NCBI GenBank assembly: GCA_023663025.1
Contig: JAMPIC010000029.1
Location: forward strand, 1 to 25,111
Length of the DNA stretch: 25,111 bases
Direction of reading: 5' to 3'
Origin: Prevotella sp.
GTDB lineage: Bacteria > Bacillota > Clostridia > Oscillospirales > Ruminococcaceae
Shown here: piece after piece, positions 23,189 to 25,111 of the stretch
Layout of the letters: every line of letters starts with the position of its first letter
Position numbering within the stretch: the stretch's first letter is position 1
Notes under the pieces: model-generated
What the model was told of the DNA's origin: nothing
The model's input: the letters and a program-made list of their open reading frames with translations, nothing else
Databases searched by the model: none
Translations under genes and position numbers: made by a program

Positions 23189-24337
23189 TTAATTTCCTCC
23201 AAACATTTCTTTTAAATCGGGTTGATACGGTTTTCTTTTGTCGCTTTCGGGAGCAAGGGTCGGCTTGCCTTGCGGCTTGACTATCATGCCGCCGATAAGT
23301 TCCTCCAGCTTTTTCTTCGTGACGAGCTTTTCAAGCTCGGTAAGGGTCAAGGGCTTCCGCTCATAAAGCACAGCCTCGTCGTACCCCTCTTTTTCGAGGA
23401 TCTCAAACGCCCCGTCAATATCGGTAATTTTGCGTACGCTTCTGCCCTCGACGGCTTTCCAGCCGGCAATTTCCGAGCCGTTAAGAATGGCGTTAAGGAC
23501 GTACTCCTCAAGGTCGGTGACCCAGTTTTTCAAAGCCTGCGCCCTTGTCAGAGCCTCGCCGATCTCGCCGTCGGAAAGTAGCTCCTTCGGCATATTAACG
23601 CTGCCCTCGAGAGTGAAAAAGTCCTCGGCTCTTTTGCGGCAGACTGCTTTCGCCTTGCAGAACCTGCACCAGTCCCCGCATCGAAATTCGCCCTCGCCCT
23701 TGTCCGCGAGCTCGGCAATCGGACGTATGGAATTTCCCCAAGCGGCAAGTTTGTCCGCGCCGATTGAAAAATCGCTTATGCTGTCAAGACGGGGCTGTAT
23801 TATGTGCAGAGTAACGCTTTGAATGTCGTACAAAAAGCCGTACTCCGCAATTGCGCCCAGCGCGTAAAGTTTCAGCTGGGGGTTGTCCACCGCGCTGACG
23901 GGAACACCCTTGCCATATTTAAAATCAAAAATATGCAAGTCGTTTTTGCAGAGCATAACGCAGTCGCAGGTGCCGAACCCGTCGGGAGCGTACGCCGAAT
24001 AGTCGAGCCGTTTTTCGGCAGCCACATAAGGCTTGACTTTGTTGTAGCCGTGGGCAATTTTGAGGATACAGTCAAGATATGTATCTGTGTGGTCGTCCAT
24101 TTCGGGGGCGTACAGCGGGTCGCTCCCGATTTCCTTGAGACGCTTGTCATATTCAGACTTTTTCATAGCGTCAAACTTTTTGCGGACTTTCAGCTCCGCG
24201 AGGGCGTGAGCAAGCGTTCCCTCGGCGGCGTGGGGGCTTTCGGTATCGGGCATATTTTCGGTAAACCGCGCCGACGGCGGACAGTTAATCCACCGTTCGG
24301 CTGCGGACGCCGATAGAAGAGCGTGTGTTCCGGGCAT
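23189..24337 (-). CDS. DUF2800 RecB/Cas4-like nuclease (382 aa)
   Basis: The ATG at 24337 shares its A with the preceding stop (TAATG), with GGGAGGT about 8 bases upstream. It is a PD-(D/E)xK nuclease: AAEGTLAHALAELK (about 37 to 50), GFGTCDCVML (acidic D about 125) and IFDFKYGKG (D138-x-K140), then a QLKLYALG helix. Cysteines at about 19, 220, 224, 227 and 233 (FRCGDWCRFCKAKAVC) match the arrangement that holds an iron-sulphur cluster in Cas4 and AddB. It is thought to process DNA ends with the DUF2815 protein. Its length matches the family. Confidence 0.9.
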   Translation of the reverse strand: MPGTHALLSASAAERWINCPPSARFTENMPDTESPHAAEGTLAHALAELKVRKKFDAMKKSEYDKRLKEIGSDPLYAPEMDDHTDTYLDCILKIAHGYNKVKPYVAAEKRLDYSAYAPDGFGTCDCVMLCKNDLHIFDFKYGKGVPVSAVDNPQLKLYALGAIAEYGFLYDIQSVTLHIIQPRLDSISDFSIGADKLAAWGNSIRPIAELADKGEGEFRCGDWCRFCKAKAVCRKRAEDFFTLEGSVNMPKELLSDGEIGEALTRAQALKNWVTDLEEYVLNAILNGSEIAGWKAVEGRSVRKITDIDGAFEILEKEGYDEAVLYERKPLTLTELEKLVTKKKLEELIGGMIVKPQGKPTLAPESDKRKPYQPDLKEMFGGN

Positions 24338-24816
24338 TATATTTTACCTCCCAACTGACGTATTCCGTTAGCGAAAGCGGGGAAAAATTCCTCCGGCATT
24401 TCGCGGATATTCTGAACGTTACGGGTAACGCCGTTCGCATCGGTGAACGTGAACGAGCGCAGAAGCGCAAGAAGCTCCTGCTGTCTGCCCGCCTCGACTA
24501 TGGGGCGGCTCGCTATGGAAAGTTCGTCCGCGGTGTATTTCCTAACGGCGGTAGGCAGCGCGGTCATGGCGGGAGATGCTACTTGCTGAACCGGAACAGC
24601 GAGGGGAATAGCCATAGACGGCGTATTCCGCGCCGTAACCTCAGGCTGTACAGGCACAACGGGGACAGCCGTCGGCGGGGGAGTAACGGGTACAGACGTT
24701 ACAGCCGCAGGAGTGACAGGCTGCGCCGCCGTTTGAGCAGAGGCGGGTTTTTTGAGAATTTCCGCGATAAGAACCGCCTGCTCGAGGGATACCTCGATAG
24801 TCATTTTGATGTTCAT
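24337..24816 (-). CDS. Phage protein with proline-rich linker, function unknown (159 aa)
   Basis: The ATG at 24816 has TAGGTAA just upstream. A short N-terminal helix (VSLEQAVLIAEILKK) is followed by about 60 residues rich in Pro, Val, Ala and Thr, then a compact C-terminal domain with QQELLALLRSF, a strand pair around DANGVTRNVQ, and EMPEEFFPAFANGIRQLGGK. The last part resembles a C-terminal domain often found in phage proteins near ssDNA-binding and RecB-like genes, with a pattern of a two-helix repeat, L..PEE..FA..L...G. This is a recollection of the pattern. The function is unknown. Confidence 0.75.
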   Translation of the reverse strand: MNIKMTIEVSLEQAVLIAEILKKPASAQTAAQPVTPAAVTSVPVTPPPTAVPVVPVQPEVTARNTPSMAIPLAVPVQQVASPAMTALPTAVRKYTADELSIASRPIVEAGRQQELLALLRSFTFTDANGVTRNVQNIREMPEEFFPAFANGIRQLGGKI

Positions 24817-24825
24817 AAAAATTAC

Positions 24826-25023
24826 CTACTTTCTTGATTTTTTATTTTTGGGCAGCAGCTTTTCGTAGCATGCCTTATGTATGTGAATCCAGCGACCGCG
24901 GAACTTGAGCGCACCCATTTTATTTGGCTTTACTGCGTAATACTCGTCATGGCGGCGAAGCTCTTTGCCGCACTCTACGCAATATACGACGTCCCCGGGT
25001 TGAATTTCTCCCTTGCCATTCAC
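24826..25023 (-). CDS. Small zinc-binding-like protein (65 aa)
   Basis: The start is GTG at 25023 (MNGKGEIQPGDVVYC) with AGGAGG 7 bases upstream, immediately after the preceding gene's stop. It carries CVEC near the start, and HIHKAC near residue 50 closes a C-x2-C...H-x3-C site. The C-terminal end is Lys-rich (KLLPKNKKSRK). This is the layout of small phage zinc-ribbon or PARP-type finger proteins that bind nucleic acid. The family cannot be named. It comes at the start of the replication operon seen here. Confidence 0.75.
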   Translation of the reverse strand: MNGKGEIQPGDVVYCVECGKELRRHDEYYAVKPNKMGALKFRGRWIHIHKACYEKLLPKNKKSRK

Positions 25024-25034
25024 GACAACACCTC

Positions 25035-25111
25035 CTAAATTCTAATAATCTTAGCGTGCTGAACCGCGTCTTTCAGCACAGGCTTCCCGCCGACAGCGTT
25101 TAATAATTCCT
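25035..25111 (-). CDS. C-terminal end of an unknown gene (runs off the right edge)
   Basis: The last 24 codons, reading about ELLNAVGGKPVLKDAVQH then AKIIRI, end at TAG 25037. The frame is open to the window edge, and its stop is followed after 3 bases by the AGGAGG of the next gene. It has no recognisable motif and only the tail of the protein is visible, so no function can be given. Confidence 0.55.
   Translation of the reverse strand, partial: ELLNAVGGKPVLKDAVQHAKIIRI

Noticed and set aside
1..25111. CRISPR arrays, tRNA or rRNA genes, insertion sequences with transposases, integrase or lysis genes
   Set aside because: I looked for repeated units with regular spacers, tRNA-like cloverleaf arms and typical gene motifs, and found none. 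The repeats seen are the two MITE-like copies, the TGTTTC array and the paired palindrome.

Overview
The window is a contiguous stretch of a tailed-phage (siphovirus) genome, either an integrated prophage or a free phage. The host is most likely a moderate-GC Clostridia bacterium of the Ruminococcus/Oscillospirales kind; this is inferred from strong GGAGG ribosome binding sites, the gene families and the style of the small dispersed repeats. All 30 supportable coding regions lie on the minus strand, so transcription runs from right to left. No integrase, lysis genes, tRNA or CRISPR array is visible, and both ends cut through genes.

Right part (about 25111 to 15698), replication and early genes in transcription order: the tail end of an unknown gene, a small Cys/His zinc-binding-like protein, a Pro/Ala/Val-rich linker protein, a DUF2800 RecB/Cas4-like nuclease, a DUF2815 ssDNA-binding-like protein, a family A DNA polymerase, a VapE-type primase-helicase, a VRR-NUC nuclease, an SNF2-type helicase and a DUF1492/ArpU-like regulator. 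An AT-rich block followed by eight TGTTTC/GAAACA repeats lies just after the primase-helicase gene and is a good candidate replication origin.

Middle (15486 to 13862): an AT-rich two-gene cassette, clearly different in composition from its surroundings. It has its own promoter-like sequence and a strong hairpin terminator, and it sits between the ArpU-like regulator and the small terminase. It codes for a 343-residue soluble protein of no recognised family and a 4 to 5 pass membrane protein, with overlapping reading frames. The sensor-plus-membrane layout recalls RexA/RexB and Kiwa, so it is the best candidate for an undescribed superinfection-exclusion or defence system.

Left part (13835 to 1), packaging and virion genes in Listeria phage A118-like order: small and large terminase, portal, MuF/minor capsid protein 2, scaffold (Gp20 type), major capsid protein, a 25-residue micro-ORF, head-tail connector, head closure, minor capsid 2-like, tail terminator, major tail protein, tail assembly chaperone, Gp15-like protein, tape measure, a distal tail protein and the start of a tail hub protein. 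The MuF protein has a C-terminal extension that looks like a BECR-fold RNase toxin domain. Directly after it comes a translationally coupled, very acidic, AT-rich 75-residue gene and then a terminator, which together look like a polymorphic toxin-immunity cargo carried on the capsid.

Two copies of a small palindromic MITE-like repeat sit after the portal and scaffold genes and supply their stop codons. Two copies of a 21-base palindrome (GTTCTCC-N7-GGAGAAC), with stem-preserving differences, occur about 7 kb apart. Twelve of the 30 genes appear to use TTG or GTG starts or to lack an ATG at the best-supported ribosome binding site.
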